From positions 434,001-498,000 of the forward strand of contig NZ_LVWJ02000014.1 of the NCBI RefSeq assembly GCF_001625015.1: DNA of 64,000 nucleotides, in the 5' to 3' direction. Origin of the DNA: Lewinella sp. 4G2 (GTDB lineage Bacteria; Bacteroidota; Bacteroidia; Chitinophagales; Saprospiraceae). The notes under the pieces were generated by a model, which was not told the DNA's origin, made no database searches, and saw nothing but the letters and a program-made list of their open reading frames with translations. The position numbers and the translations under genes were made by a program. Positions 8,337-18,608 of this stretch are shown one piece after another (positions within the stretch are counted from its first letter, which is position 1; each line of letters opens with the position of its first letter).

Positions 8337-9851
8337 CTACTCAATAATAATCTTTTCGCTGCCTATTGTTCGCTGTTCGACTAAATTAAAAATCTCTAAA
8401 AGGTACATTCCTGCAGGAAGGTTATTCAATTCGATACGATGGTCCGTTGATTTAATGGTCTCTTCTTTCAACAGTCGCCCGGAAGCATCGAATAATCTTA
8501 ACTCGTGATTCTTGACGGGTGGCCCCATCACGCGCAACCACTTACTTGCTGGATTGGGAAAAATGGTGTAGCCGCTTTCGCTGAGTTGGGGGATTATTTG
8601 CGGGATGGATTTCTCGTTTGGTAAGTTTAACCCGTTGGAATTGAAAAGTCTGCCAGGGAGCTCAAGACCACACCCTACACACTCTATAAGAGAAGAAATC
8701 GAAGCAGTTAATGATGCTAATTCACTTCTGATCTCATTAATCTCATCCTGTTGGCTCTCAATAAGGTCAGCCTGGGTTGAGATAAGTTTATCTTGTTCCT
8801 GGTATCCTTCAACAAGGATAGCGATAAAATCGCTGTACCGGATGGTCTTGATCTCTTGTGCTTCGCGAATCAATCGCATGGTGCCTTCTTCTCCTTCCGC
8901 ATCGTCGAGCTGTTCATAGCGAGCGGGGTTGGTTACTGTTGTCACCAAGTCGGGCAGTACTTCTTCCACCTCTTGGGCTAGAAATCCATAATGCATGGAC
9001 TGCGTTTCTAAGGTAATTCCCTGATCTTCAAGAAAAGAGTAGGTCATCGGCTTCAATTGCGACAGTATATCACCGGCATTATTCAAATCGACGATGTCAG
9101 TTTTTAGTCGCAGATCAGAAGTTTGCATCATACTTCCAGTGACGACAACGTTACCTTCAAAATATCCGGCGTAATTAGTGTTGCTACTTGAATTCGCTCC
9201 TTCGGTGCCACCCAAAACGCCATAAGCAATTGATCCTGCTACGTCATTTCTAGCTGTTCCGGATACACCCACCACTATTCCAGAACCATTGCCCTGATAA
9301 CTTACATCTGCAGCCACGCCGACGATGTAGTTGTGATTAACCGAAGCAATGTTAGAGTAAATACCAACCGCTGAGGAATAACCAGGAAAATTTTTGGCGG
9401 TCAAACTGTTGATCCAGGAGAACATACCCCTAGCATAAGTTGGAGCTCCTATAGTTCTGTTGTGAATACCAGTATGTACGTAAGGGTCTCCTTCATACAG
9501 GTTATAGATACCCGTTTGGTTGCCAGCTGGATTATTCGGCACCCCATTAAACAGACCTTTGTTGTATACACCATAGATACTTCCTCCGGAAGTTACCTGA
9601 TTATACAAGCCAAAACTATTGTCTCCCGTAGAACTTTGGTCCAGGAGATACAAGTTTAAATTTGCCTTGAGACCATTGCCGTATACTGTAGTTTGACCTT
9701 CTTGTTCCGGGGTCCCAATAGTTTCGTCACCAATTACGACATCGTTACCAGACTGAATTTTAATTTGGGCGGAGAGCGATGCATGTACTTGAAGTAAGAA
9801 CAGGGAAAAGAAAAGCACTTTGGCGAGTTTCTTCTGGATGGTCAATTTCAT
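8337..9851 (-). CDS. T9SS surface protein with S74 intramolecular chaperone domain
   Basis: 504 residues. Signal peptide 1-29 (ending SLSAQ), a Gly/Asn/Tyr-rich fibre-like region (about 30-240), then the peptidase S74/endosialidase chaperone domain. Its markers are SDLRLKTDI, MTYSFLE, HYGFLAQEVEEVLPDLV and RYSDFIAILVEGYQEQ. A predicted coiled coil (ISTQADLIESQQDEINE region) follows, then a T9SS sorting domain (YTIFPNPAS to KIIIE). S74 domains trimerise fibre proteins and self-cleave at a conserved Ser; SDLRLK fits that site. Having both S74 and T9SS domains suggests a trimeric surface fibre. Start 9851 gives the signal peptide. Confidence 0.87.
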   Translation of the reverse strand: MKLTIQKKLAKVLFFSLFLLQVHASLSAQIKIQSGNDVVIGDETIGTPEQEGQTTVYGNGLKANLNLYLLDQSSTGDNSFGLYNQVTSGGSIYGVYNKGLFNGVPNNPAGNQTGIYNLYEGDPYVHTGIHNRTIGAPTYARGMFSWINSLTAKNFPGYSSAVGIYSNIASVNHNYIVGVAADVSYQGNGSGIVVGVSGTARNDVAGSIAYGVLGGTEGANSSSNTNYAGYFEGNVVVTGSMMQTSDLRLKTDIVDLNNAGDILSQLKPMTYSFLEDQGITLETQSMHYGFLAQEVEEVLPDLVTTVTNPARYEQLDDAEGEEGTMRLIREAQEIKTIRYSDFIAILVEGYQEQDKLISTQADLIESQQDEINEIRSELASLTASISSLIECVGCGLELPGRLFNSNGLNLPNEKSIPQIIPQLSESGYTIFPNPASKWLRVMGPPVKNHELRLFDASGRLLKEETIKSTDHRIELNNLPAGMYLLEIFNLVEQRTIGSEKIIIE

Positions 9852-9905
9852 ATTAGGTTCTTTGAGGTTTGGAATAATAGAAGTGTCTAGGACCAATTTT
9901 ACCAC

Positions 9906-10466
9906 TATGGAATATTACTTCCAAAATCGGAGATCATTGAGAATTTTAACGCGGAGAAGACCGTTGTTAAGGTTATAGCTTGAAACAAATACCCAACAAG
10001 TGGCGGAAGATGCAGTATTGTCACATTCATTATAGTAATTAGTCCTGCTGGACGCTTGCATACTTGTCAATCACGCAAGTATTTTCATCAACTACTTCGT
10101 ATCTCGGTGCGCTTACTGTAAAATACGTACTTGCCAGTCTCATTACTTGAGACGGTCAGGTAGATTTTTTAGAAAATTTTGGGTGAGTCTGTACATACAC
10201 CAACAGCTGTCAACGCTGGCAACCAACCCCGGCCCAGCGCGCCGCCTCCCTTACTCTGGCTGCATCGGCTCGGTCGTTTTCCGCGCCGAACCGACCTTCG
10301 TAAAGCACAAAAAAGTGACTCGCAGCAAAGCTGCATTGTCGCTATTCGCAGCATAGTACATCGTGCTCGTACCAGTCAACGTGAAAGTAAAATTATCCGC
10401 ACAATAGAGAGCGCCACCGCCAACCGCCTTGAAGGCGACTGCGTTGGTACCAATCATTAGGAGAAT
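9906..10466. other. Intergenic region with a possible relic
   Basis: About 560 bases between the immunity-like gene and the S74 gene. The part at 9906-10160 shows nothing. The part at 10251-10457 is described separately as a possible relic. Confidence 0.4.
10251..10457 (-). pseudogene. Possible protein fragment downstream of immunity-like gene
   Basis: A 68-residue minus-strand frame begins NAVAFKAVGGG and continues through ADNFTFTLTGTSTMYYAAN, which has the alternating pattern of a beta-sandwich or fibre repeat, then degenerates. It starts nine bases after the stop of the immunity-like gene. It may be a leftover toxin tail or orphan immunity fragment, as RHS loci often carry, but the family is not recognised. 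Confidence 0.25.
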
Positions 10467-10955
10467 TCATTCATATTTATTCAATATAAATGTGACGTTA
10501 TTGATCGCCACTAAGAAGTAATTCCCCTGCTTGTCTTCTAGTAAAAGGTGGTCGTAAGGAGCTTTCTCAGAATAAAAATATCCATCAAAATTTACGAATT
10601 TGTAGACGCTTGAACCATCAAAATTGATTTGAGCATTAGAAAGGATATCTAGCAGTGGTTGCCCAAATGATGGAATAGCACTTATATAATGCGTAGGAAT
10701 TCTATCAGGAAATCTCACCCTTTCACTGTTGATCGAACAGTCCGCACCCTCTCCGTACACCTCCAAATAGTTGTCAGTTGGCAATATAGCTGTCTCAACA
10801 TATAATTCCCAGTGGAATTGTAGCCAATCATTTAAGATATCTTTGTGTGCAAATTCATCAATATTTTTCAAAGAGTGTACATAAAGCTGTAAGCTTGTCC
10901 AGTGTTGGTTAAGAAAATCAGCAAAACGCTTGACTGCATAGTTGACATCTGTCAT
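10467..10955 (-). CDS. Putative immunity protein for the adjacent RHS toxin
   Basis: 162 residues, acidic and soluble, no signal peptide, no family I recognise. Its role is inferred only from position: it starts nine bases after the stop of the RHS gene, in the same direction, and its low GC matches the RHS C-terminus. This is the classic toxin-immunity order, where the gene after a polymorphic toxin protects the producer. Visible features are a Trp/His-rich N-terminal helix region (WLQFHWELYVE) and a beta-rich C-terminal half (YDHLLLEDKQGNYFLVAINN). Alternative: an unrelated cytoplasmic protein. Confidence 0.6.
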   Translation of the reverse strand: MTDVNYAVKRFADFLNQHWTSLQLYVHSLKNIDEFAHKDILNDWLQFHWELYVETAILPTDNYLEVYGEGADCSINSERVRFPDRIPTHYISAIPSFGQPLLDILSNAQINFDGSSVYKFVNFDGYFYSEKAPYDHLLLEDKQGNYFLVAINNVTFILNKYE

Positions 10956-10964
10956 AGTAATAAT

Positions 10965-13900
10965 TTATCCGCCATTTAACATTCTTAGCTCACCTTCAGT
11001 AGGTGATCGCTTGTGTCCTTTTCCTGAACGCGTACCGGTATTTCTTGCTGAACCCTGAGGCAATCCATATTTTTTAAAATTCACAGCATCACCATACTGA
11101 GAACTAGGGTTCCTTGGATTTCTAATGAATTCTTTGACCCTGTCTTTAGTAATGTCGTAAGTCTTATTACCCTTTTGCACCACGATGCGTGTCGAAGATC
11201 TTTTTACAACACGCCCTCCTGTGGCATCAACCATTCGCGTAGCTGCACTTGGAACTCTTATTCCTGTGCGTGCTGATCTTACAGCTCTTATACCCTTGGG
11301 CGTTGGACCATATGTCAAAAGAGCCTCACTGATTAATCCAGGCATCTCAGCGATCGCCTCGGCTTCTCTATCACTAAATCCTTCTAAGAATTCTTGGCTG
11401 GACATTCCTTGGACTTGGCGAGCCAAAGCCTGATCGTATGCCCCTTCTTCTGATTTTGATACAGTAGCATAAACCTCTTGTTGGTAATGAATAACGTAAC
11501 CAGTCTTACCCTCTACGATATGCCAAGCTCCGAGGGCGGTTTCACCTTCTTTAGCTTCAGTCCGGTCTTCCCAGTATTCCTCGTTCGTTTCATTATTCCG
11601 GAACCAATCCATCCCATCTGGGTCAATGTTAGAGATTGGATTATTCACAACATAATTGTAAGGGCTATGCGATATATTGTGATCTAATTCCGCCAATGGG
11701 TCTATTGACGTCCACCTAGAGATTGCTGGGTCGTAATACCTAGCTCCATAATCATACAACCCCAACTCCTCATTAAATATCTTTCCATTATACCGATAGC
11801 GGTTGTCCTCAACACCAATATTGCTAGAGCTATTCCACTCCCCCTGCATCTCCATCCCGAAGGGATAATAATGCATCTCTTCCTTCACGGTTGCCTGTTC
11901 GCCAAATCTCACCCTTACGTTTCCTAGGTGATCGGTGAGGTAGAATTCGGCCTCGTAGCTACTGAAGTCGTTTGCATCTCCGGTAGGGAGGAACCTGCCC
12001 TCGGAGTGGTGGATGCTCTGAATGTCGTCGTCCAGCCTGATTCTTTCGGGCAGGTAGAATCGCGAGCTGGTGATTATTTCACTCTCTACGAACTTCGTAG
12101 TCTCCTCTTTCAGCTTTTGGCCCGTAGCGTCATAGGTGATGACGATGTCACGCCCATCCTCAAAGATAAATCGTTGGGGGAGATTTAAATGATTGTAGAC
12201 TACTTCCTGAAGACCAAGGTCAATGTTCTTTGTTTGGTTGCCGTTGTCGTCGTATTCGTAAGGCGTACTGCCTCTTTCTACGAAACCACCCCGGAAAGAA
12301 TTGTGGAGGAGCGCCGTATCCACTTCCGCCAGGAATCCTCCGCCGGCGACGTCGGTTTGGAAACCAGCTTCCAGCTTTACGCTGGACCCCGCCCTAAACT
12401 GAGTTTGACCTTGGTAGTTGGTGTTGGCGGTGTTCGCGTTCGCAATGATAGATTTTTTGGCGGCGTGACTTTTTGGAGCTATTGGAGACTTATCCAGAAT
12501 TAGGTGGTCGGGGTGTTGGATGCCGCTGGTTTCTGCTAGGTCGTAGACTCCAGTCAACCGGTCCGTCTCCCCGTGATAAAGGTAAACCAAATCGTCTATC
12601 TTGCCATAAGTTCCGGGAGCAGCATCCTGGCGCTGCCCTTCTCTTCTGATTGTCAGCAGATTGCCTCTGGCGTCGTAGGAGTAATTTGTATCGTACTTTC
12701 CTGATTCGATTCCATTGTGCCCTGAAACCGCCGAAGTAATCCGATTCAGATAGTCATAAGTGAAACGATAGTGGCTTTCACCTTGGTTGGGCGTAATCCA
12801 CAGCAATTCAGAGATATTGCCATCCAGCCTGGGTACGCTGTTTGGGAGTACGGGAGCGTCGTATGCTAGCCGTAGGGCAAAGAGATCGGAACCAACCTTG
12901 TCGACATCATTAATGTCCGTCAGATATCCATTTTCTCGGTAAGTGTAGTCTACCGTTTGGGCCGGTTGGAAAAGCGTCCCACCGAGTAGCTTTTTTACCT
13001 GTTGGTCTTTCGTCGAGTACTCAAAAGCTGCGATGAATTTTTCACTACCCCCATCGAGCGTTTGGTATGTGGCTGCTGTTCGGGACCAACGATCAAATTC
13101 GGACCGCGACTTTACCGTGAAAGCAGCTATGCCAGACTGCTTATGCAATGATGATGATTCTAATAAATTGTCAGCGCTATCGTAGATAAAATCCGTTTCC
13201 TCGGCATCCAGATGGCTAGGTAAGATTAGACTGTTACCCACTGAGTTGATCAGGCGCCCAAAATCATCATAAGTATGCGTCATCTCCAGAAAGTCAGAAC
13301 CGGAACCATTCAGGATCAAAAACTTTTCGTGGGTTATTTGATCGAGGTTATTGGGTAATGAACCATAAGTACTCTCAGTAAGTAGCTGTGCTATTGTCGG
13401 GTTGTCGGGAGCACTTAGATCATGAGCAAACCCACTTTCAGTTAGTCTTCCGTAATCGTCGTAAATATTTGCAATCCACTTGCCTTCATTTTTTTGATTT
13501 GGATCCTGAGATCCTGCTAGTAGCCGTTTAGAATTGTAGGCGAACTGTGAAGTGCCTACTTGATTGGGCGTGTAGGATTGTTCGATTTGCCCGAAGCCCG
13601 TATAGTCGTATTTGAAACAAAGGTCATCACCCATGACAGCTCCCGGAGGAATGACCTGGTACGGTTGATCCAAATTGTCATATACCGTATGCGTAGCCTG
13701 TTGTTGCCCTGCCGAACCACTTTGCGCTGACTTTACCAATCGCCCTGCCTTGTCCGTGTAATTGACCGTTCGGTTACCTTCCGCACTAATTATCTCCTCA
13801 ACGAATAGTTGACCGGGCAGATAATCGCTGCCGGTAGTAGGGTCAATCACTTCGCCTTGAAGATTTGTTCGGTAGTTCATGGTTGTTAGATACCAATCGG

Positions 13901-16900
13901 AATGTGTGCGACTCAACTCACGGCCTAGTGGGGATTCCTCATACGTGTAAGACGTGCCCGGTGTGTTGTTTGGGGTTGGCTGGTAGGATCCATCCGATGA
14001 ATTTACGGAGAACGGGTCAAAAACAGTCTTTTTCCTACCCCGGGCATCGTAGGAGATGGAATTGATGACATCGACGAGGGTACCGTCATCATCGTGCTTC
14101 TCTTGTTGAACGGCTTGAACCAAACGCCCGAGGCCATCGGTATATTCTATGCTGTGAAGGATTCTGCCGGGGTCAACGTCAGTTGCCGCAAAGGTTACCG
14201 TGGATAGCCGCTGATTGGGGGTGCCCAGGTCTGGTTGGCCATAGTTGTAGGCATACGTATTCACTACTTCAAACTCGTTGTTCGCGTTTTTTCTCGTTTT
14301 AACTTCCTGTAGGCGAGCTAATTCATCAAAGCCATAGATAGTCTCGACCCCATTGACGGCTACTGAGGTGGCGGGCAAGTTGGATCCACCATGGTAGGTA
14401 GTGAGCCATTCAAAATCCTGGTAACTTCTTTTGGTAATATTACCATTTTCCCATTCGTAGAATTGCGGCTCCCAACCCGTTCGTAGTAGCGACGTAGGCT
14501 TTCCCTTACTCAGTGAGTTGGCCGGATAATACTTGGGGATTTCACCTGCGAGATACTGGTGTATCGGCTGTAAAACACCGTTAACCGATGCGCGCTCTCC
14601 TTCGAAAAAGCGATGAGGCCTGGGTATGGAGCTGGTGGAATTATTGATCAATTGACCTGACGCGATATCAAACTGTTGAAACTCAACCTTAGTGAACTTT
14701 ACTAAGTCTCCATTGACGTACTGTTCGGTGAGCCACGGACGGGCTAGTAGATTGTAATCGTCTACAAGTTGATCTCTAATCATGATCGACGGATAGTCCG
14801 GCGAATAGGAAAACGCTACCCTCCGCGTTTCCGCCGGCTGGTTGGTCCCAATCTTACTGTTTTCGGTAATGATAGCGGTAGGCTGATTGTGTCTGTGGGA
14901 GGAATCATACTCCCTAGTTATTGTATTCGACACGCCGTCCAGATAGGAAGTTTCCGTACCCTCTAAGCGGGCAGTACTTCGAAGCGGGTAGTTGTAAGTA
15001 AGTGTCAGGCCCCCAGGCAAAGTGGTAACCCTGATGCCTAACCTTGAAGTGTCGTACACACTGTAACCACCGGGCAGGTAGGTCGTTGCTGCAACCTCAT
15101 TCGAATCTGACTCGTATACCGATTTAGTGCTCAGTTTACCGTGGGTTCTGCTCTTTCCAAATCCAAATATATTGTAGTTATACCAGGAGGTTTGTGAAAA
15201 TATGTATGGTAAACGGACTTCCCCTAGTATGTCATTTATCCTTATCGAGTAAAAATGGGTCAAATCGAATTCATTAGGATGAATTGGAGCATGACCCTCT
15301 CCGATAATCATTCCGATATCACTATTTTCTATCGGTGAAACATAAAAGCTATACTCCGAGTAGCCTTCTCCGGGAATATTTTCCTGAACAGTCCGATAAC
15401 TTAGATGCCGTCCATCATTTCCAGCTAGCATTTTGTAAGAGGTATCAGTATATTTTATCGTAATGCCATCAGGATTTGGGTCATTGGTGCCCCGTGCGAT
15501 ATACTTTGCACTAAGATAGTAGCTCGGTCTTTCGTATAGCGCACCGGAGGAAATTCCCTGATGATCCAAGTAGGTGAATGTCTTTACCACTGGTGGATTT
15601 ATACTAAGGCCATCGAAAGATTCGATCTTCTTTACCCGGAGTCCGCCGACTAATTTAGAGAAGAATCCTTGATTCCCCGTTCTTAACTGGAAAGTGCCAT
15701 GACAATTGTTGGTAGTCAAACGAAAAGTGTACGCTACGCCATGCTCAAGTTGGTACCAAGGGTGAATTTCATCTAAAGACACATTTTGCTCGGATAGTGA
15801 AAAGTTTTCAAGCTGTTTCGTGTAACTTCCCAGTAGGGAATCTCCTTCAAGAAGTGAAATAGTCACCGTCTCGTCACCATAATTACCGTTTGCAAAGCAA
15901 CTGTTCTGTTGAGTGCTGTTAGTTGATTGCATTGGTACGAAGCCAGTCAGGTCAAATACTGCATCCTTTGCTTCTTGTGCCAAGTTGAACGTATACGAGT
16001 CTGAGAACGAACGTTGATCACACCAGTTAAGGAACACATCGTTTTCGTAGCTTTTGATAAATGTTCTGTCAGCCATATTGAGCACACCGTGATCTTTAAC
16101 CTGATTGCCTTCCATTTCGTAAGCAGTACTCCCTCCGGTAGGGTAAATAACCTTAGTTAAAGTTCCCAGCAACATCGATGCTTCATCCGCTTCACGCTTT
16201 GCGGATCCGGCATTATACTCTTGCAAGTATCCACTTACGAACATGATTACCGTAGTTGGGGGAATGTTAATGCCAATCCCACCGGAGGTGTTGTTGCCAT
16301 TTTCCCCATTGTAAAAACCCCAGTGATCGATGGCCTTCGACAGCCGGTGTGGGAAGTCGACAATACCATTTTCGTCTTCCCCGTAGTACTGAAAATCATA
16401 CTGGGGCTTCTGGACGGAGCCTGTACAGCTCATCTCCTGAACAGCATCCAGCGATAGCCGGTAATCGTAGGGCATGGCAGCTGAGCTCACGCTCTCGTCG
16501 TGAAAATACTTATACTGGAAGTCGAATTGAGTGCAACGGTACGTACCGTGGTTTATTTCGATCCGATCAAGTGCTCGTGCTCCGTCCAGGTCAGTCCGAT
16601 CACTCGCGGATGGTATAAAGTCCATACTACCCGTACCGTAATCCACGCTCACCAACCGGTAGCCAGCCACAAATTGATGGACGTAGGGAAAATGAGCCCT
16701 TTCGACGCCGTTTTGCCCCGGGTGGCTGGTGTAAACGCCAACTTCAGAACTAAAAATGTGGTGCCCGGAGGCGGGCGTCCGATAGTTGTATGATTCAGCT
16801 TCGTAGCCAAAGTCGATACTATAAAGTCCATCGGGGCTGGTGATTTGTACAAGCATCCAGTTAGTCCGGTAAGGACTGACGGCAGTTCCAGCCTGCATGG

Positions 16901-17486
16901 TCTCACAAACTGACGTTCCCGTACCAGAGGCAGCCCTACCAAAGTAATATTTGACCCCATTGGGCAGGGTAAGTGTGAACTGTTCGAACTGACCGTTTAC
17001 CAGATCATACTCAATTTTGAGATCTAACTCTCTATCTAGCAAAATAGGTGCATCACTTCCGTTGAGGATAAACTGTCCGGAAATAGAGCCAGTATTAAAA
17101 GTGAAGATGTCAGGCTCGGAGTCTGCTAAGCCGTCCTTAATTTCGGTAATAAAATTTGCATACTCAACCGTATGCGGGTCTAGCATTGTTTTATACGCTT
17201 CGTAGTAATAGCCTCCCGCTCCCTCATCACGTAACCCTTGTACCGTCCGGGTTATCATTCCTGCACCTTGCAATGACCAGCCCAACCCCACCCAGCTTGC
17301 TGGTTGACTTACACGAATACCTGCTGCATGATAGCTTAAGCCAAAGGAATGTTGCAACGGCCCATCCTTTACTGTGTGAATTGGCACGGCAATTTGTGGC
17401 AGTCCGCTAGCTAGTGTAATTGGTTGCGTGGTGTACTGGCCTAATGATGCTGCATTGGGCGGGGGCATCACTACGTCGTTCACCAA
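10965..17486 (-). CDS. RHS-repeat putative polymorphic toxin, 5' end disrupted
   Basis: 2173 residues from a TTG codon at 17486. It opens directly on the conserved PPPNAASLGQY strand and ASWVGLGWSL block that normally follow a signal peptide, so the N-terminus with its export signal is missing; an IS630-type element abuts it. YD/RHS repeats (for example YDARGNLLTI) fill the middle. The RHS core ends DHLGNVRVRF, YYPFGM, YDYGARYYDP and NPISNIDPDG at about residue 1958. The last 215 residues are the variable tail; its final 95 form a candidate toxin with GDAVNFKKYGLPQGS and GKGHKRSPTEGELRMLN, resembling RNase-type polymorphic toxin ends. The nuclease role is a guess. Without a signal the gene may be silent or cytoplasmic. 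Confidence 0.85.
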   Translation of the reverse strand: MVNDVVMPPPNAASLGQYTTQPITLASGLPQIAVPIHTVKDGPLQHSFGLSYHAAGIRVSQPASWVGLGWSLQGAGMITRTVQGLRDEGAGGYYYEAYKTMLDPHTVEYANFITEIKDGLADSEPDIFTFNTGSISGQFILNGSDAPILLDRELDLKIEYDLVNGQFEQFTLTLPNGVKYYFGRAASGTGTSVCETMQAGTAVSPYRTNWMLVQITSPDGLYSIDFGYEAESYNYRTPASGHHIFSSEVGVYTSHPGQNGVERAHFPYVHQFVAGYRLVSVDYGTGSMDFIPSASDRTDLDGARALDRIEINHGTYRCTQFDFQYKYFHDESVSSAAMPYDYRLSLDAVQEMSCTGSVQKPQYDFQYYGEDENGIVDFPHRLSKAIDHWGFYNGENGNNTSGGIGINIPPTTVIMFVSGYLQEYNAGSAKREADEASMLLGTLTKVIYPTGGSTAYEMEGNQVKDHGVLNMADRTFIKSYENDVFLNWCDQRSFSDSYTFNLAQEAKDAVFDLTGFVPMQSTNSTQQNSCFANGNYGDETVTISLLEGDSLLGSYTKQLENFSLSEQNVSLDEIHPWYQLEHGVAYTFRLTTNNCHGTFQLRTGNQGFFSKLVGGLRVKKIESFDGLSINPPVVKTFTYLDHQGISSGALYERPSYYLSAKYIARGTNDPNPDGITIKYTDTSYKMLAGNDGRHLSYRTVQENIPGEGYSEYSFYVSPIENSDIGMIIGEGHAPIHPNEFDLTHFYSIRINDILGEVRLPYIFSQTSWYNYNIFGFGKSRTHGKLSTKSVYESDSNEVAATTYLPGGYSVYDTSRLGIRVTTLPGGLTLTYNYPLRSTARLEGTETSYLDGVSNTITREYDSSHRHNQPTAIITENSKIGTNQPAETRRVAFSYSPDYPSIMIRDQLVDDYNLLARPWLTEQYVNGDLVKFTKVEFQQFDIASGQLINNSTSSIPRPHRFFEGERASVNGVLQPIHQYLAGEIPKYYPANSLSKGKPTSLLRTGWEPQFYEWENGNITKRSYQDFEWLTTYHGGSNLPATSVAVNGVETIYGFDELARLQEVKTRKNANNEFEVVNTYAYNYGQPDLGTPNQRLSTVTFAATDVDPGRILHSIEYTDGLGRLVQAVQQEKHDDDGTLVDVINSISYDARGRKKTVFDPFSVNSSDGSYQPTPNNTPGTSYTYEESPLGRELSRTHSDWYLTTMNYRTNLQGEVIDPTTGSDYLPGQLFVEEIISAEGNRTVNYTDKAGRLVKSAQSGSAGQQQATHTVYDNLDQPYQVIPPGAVMGDDLCFKYDYTGFGQIEQSYTPNQVGTSQFAYNSKRLLAGSQDPNQKNEGKWIANIYDDYGRLTESGFAHDLSAPDNPTIAQLLTESTYGSLPNNLDQITHEKFLILNGSGSDFLEMTHTYDDFGRLINSVGNSLILPSHLDAEETDFIYDSADNLLESSSLHKQSGIAAFTVKSRSEFDRWSRTAATYQTLDGGSEKFIAAFEYSTKDQQVKKLLGGTLFQPAQTVDYTYRENGYLTDINDVDKVGSDLFALRLAYDAPVLPNSVPRLDGNISELLWITPNQGESHYRFTYDYLNRITSAVSGHNGIESGKYDTNYSYDARGNLLTIRREGQRQDAAPGTYGKIDDLVYLYHGETDRLTGVYDLAETSGIQHPDHLILDKSPIAPKSHAAKKSIIANANTANTNYQGQTQFRAGSSVKLEAGFQTDVAGGGFLAEVDTALLHNSFRGGFVERGSTPYEYDDNGNQTKNIDLGLQEVVYNHLNLPQRFIFEDGRDIVITYDATGQKLKEETTKFVESEIITSSRFYLPERIRLDDDIQSIHHSEGRFLPTGDANDFSSYEAEFYLTDHLGNVRVRFGEQATVKEEMHYYPFGMEMQGEWNSSSNIGVEDNRYRYNGKIFNEELGLYDYGARYYDPAISRWTSIDPLAELDHNISHSPYNYVVNNPISNIDPDGMDWFRNNETNEEYWEDRTEAKEGETALGAWHIVEGKTGYVIHYQQEVYATVSKSEEGAYDQALARQVQGMSSQEFLEGFSDREAEAIAEMPGLISEALLTYGPTPKGIRAVRSARTGIRVPSAATRMVDATGGRVVKRSSTRIVVQKGNKTYDITKDRVKEFIRNPRNPSSQYGDAVNFKKYGLPQGSARNTGTRSGKGHKRSPTEGELRMLNGG

Positions 17487-17498
17487 TGAATTATTATA

Positions 17499-18608
17499 CG
17501 CATCACGAAGAGGTTTGGGACAAATGCACGGAAGTGCCTCCCACTGTCCTGAAGTTTAAAGTCAGTAGGCTACGTAATTCTTCCTTATACAATTTTATCC
17601 CACCCAGAAATGAAACGATGGCCGCTTCAAATTCACTAGACTTCTCGTAATAAGTTGAGTTCAATACCTTAACTCGCATAAAGTGCCATAGGCGCTCGAT
17701 TAAGTTTAGGTTAGGTGAGTAGGTTGGTAGATAAACGAACTCGATCCGTTGGCCATCCGCCCACTCCGTTAGCATCTTGTTGCGATTGTAGCGAGCGTTG
17801 TCACAAATGAAGTAAATCTTTTTGCCCGGATGTTTGCGTAGTAACTGGCGGCATAAACGCTGAGTAGACTGAGCATTGATGGTGTCAGCAATCTCGTATA
17901 CTAAATGTTCCGGCTTGAGCGCATTGACGGCCGCATTAATATTCACTCGCTGTCGACCATTGTTGCAATCCACTTCGAAATCTTCCCCCTTGCGTATCCA
18001 GCCGCGACTCGTCTTTGTATTGTGAGTAGGATGACAGCCATCAGCATAGTAAACAACTGCATCGCCGGTGGCTACCTCTTCTAAAAGCGCGGGTAGTTCT
18101 TCCTCAACGAAGGCACGCTGTGCTTCTTCGTCAGCCTTAGCCGGCACGGACTTGCTCTTCTTAAACACGAAACCAAGCCGGTGCAACAAATCGGTCATAC
18201 CGCCAACGCTGTAGTCTACCCCAAAGCGCTCGAGGACGTAGGCAGCAATGGATTTTGCATCAGGGTATAGGTAGTCATCCAGATGCTTAGCTAAGGCTTC
18301 TTCTTGCTTGTCAGTTAACCGACCGGTGTAAGCTACATAGCTATCGTCCAGAAAGTCGGACAGACCGGCTTTGTAATAGGCGCGCTGGTAACGATAGATC
18401 GTATTGTCGTCAATACCCAATGCCGCCTCGATTGTCTTGACCGAATGGCCTTGGTGCAGCATGATGAGTACCGTTACTTTGCGGTAACGCCGCTTTGAAA
18501 GCCCAGCTGTGTTTTGTTCCAGCTGAAGTGCTTCGAGTTCATCCTTGGTTAGTATTAGCGACATAGCCCTTTAAAAACATCCTGTGTCCCAAACCAGTTC
18601 AAGAGTGG
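17499..18608 (-). mobile_element. IS630-family insertion sequence
   Basis: About 1.1 kb, one transposase gene. An 11-bp perfect terminal inverted repeat GGTTTGGGACA is found at 17512-17522 and, inverted, at 18585-18595. If the ends extend 13 bases outward, both abut a TA dinucleotide (17497-17498 and 18609-18610), the target duplicated by IS630/Tc1-type elements. It sits at the truncated 5' end of the RHS gene. Joining the flanks across one TA gives a continuous open frame into the RHS gene for about 40 codons, consistent with insertion into a once longer gene. Exact ends are uncertain by a few bases. Confidence 0.8.
17503..18564 (-). CDS. IS630-family DDE transposase
   Basis: 353 residues, intact. 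An N-terminal helix-turn-helix pair (SKRRYRKVTVLIMLHQG, SVKTIEAALGIDDNTIYRY) binds the ends. The catalytic DDE triad is Asp175 in YYADGCH, Asp255 in YFICDNARYN and Glu290 in YSPNLNLIERLW. A winged region with GFVFKKSK lies between. Length and motifs match full-length IS630 transposases. Both terminal repeats are present, so the element may still be mobile. The gene ends inside the element's terminal region, typical of compact ISs. Confidence 0.92.
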   Translation of the reverse strand: MSLILTKDELEALQLEQNTAGLSKRRYRKVTVLIMLHQGHSVKTIEAALGIDDNTIYRYQRAYYKAGLSDFLDDSYVAYTGRLTDKQEEALAKHLDDYLYPDAKSIAAYVLERFGVDYSVGGMTDLLHRLGFVFKKSKSVPAKADEEAQRAFVEEELPALLEEVATGDAVVYYADGCHPTHNTKTSRGWIRKGEDFEVDCNNGRQRVNINAAVNALKPEHLVYEIADTINAQSTQRLCRQLLRKHPGKKIYFICDNARYNRNKMLTEWADGQRIEFVYLPTYSPNLNLIERLWHFMRVKVLNSTYYEKSSEFEAAIVSFLGGIKLYKEELRSLLTLNFRTVGGTSVHLSQTSS

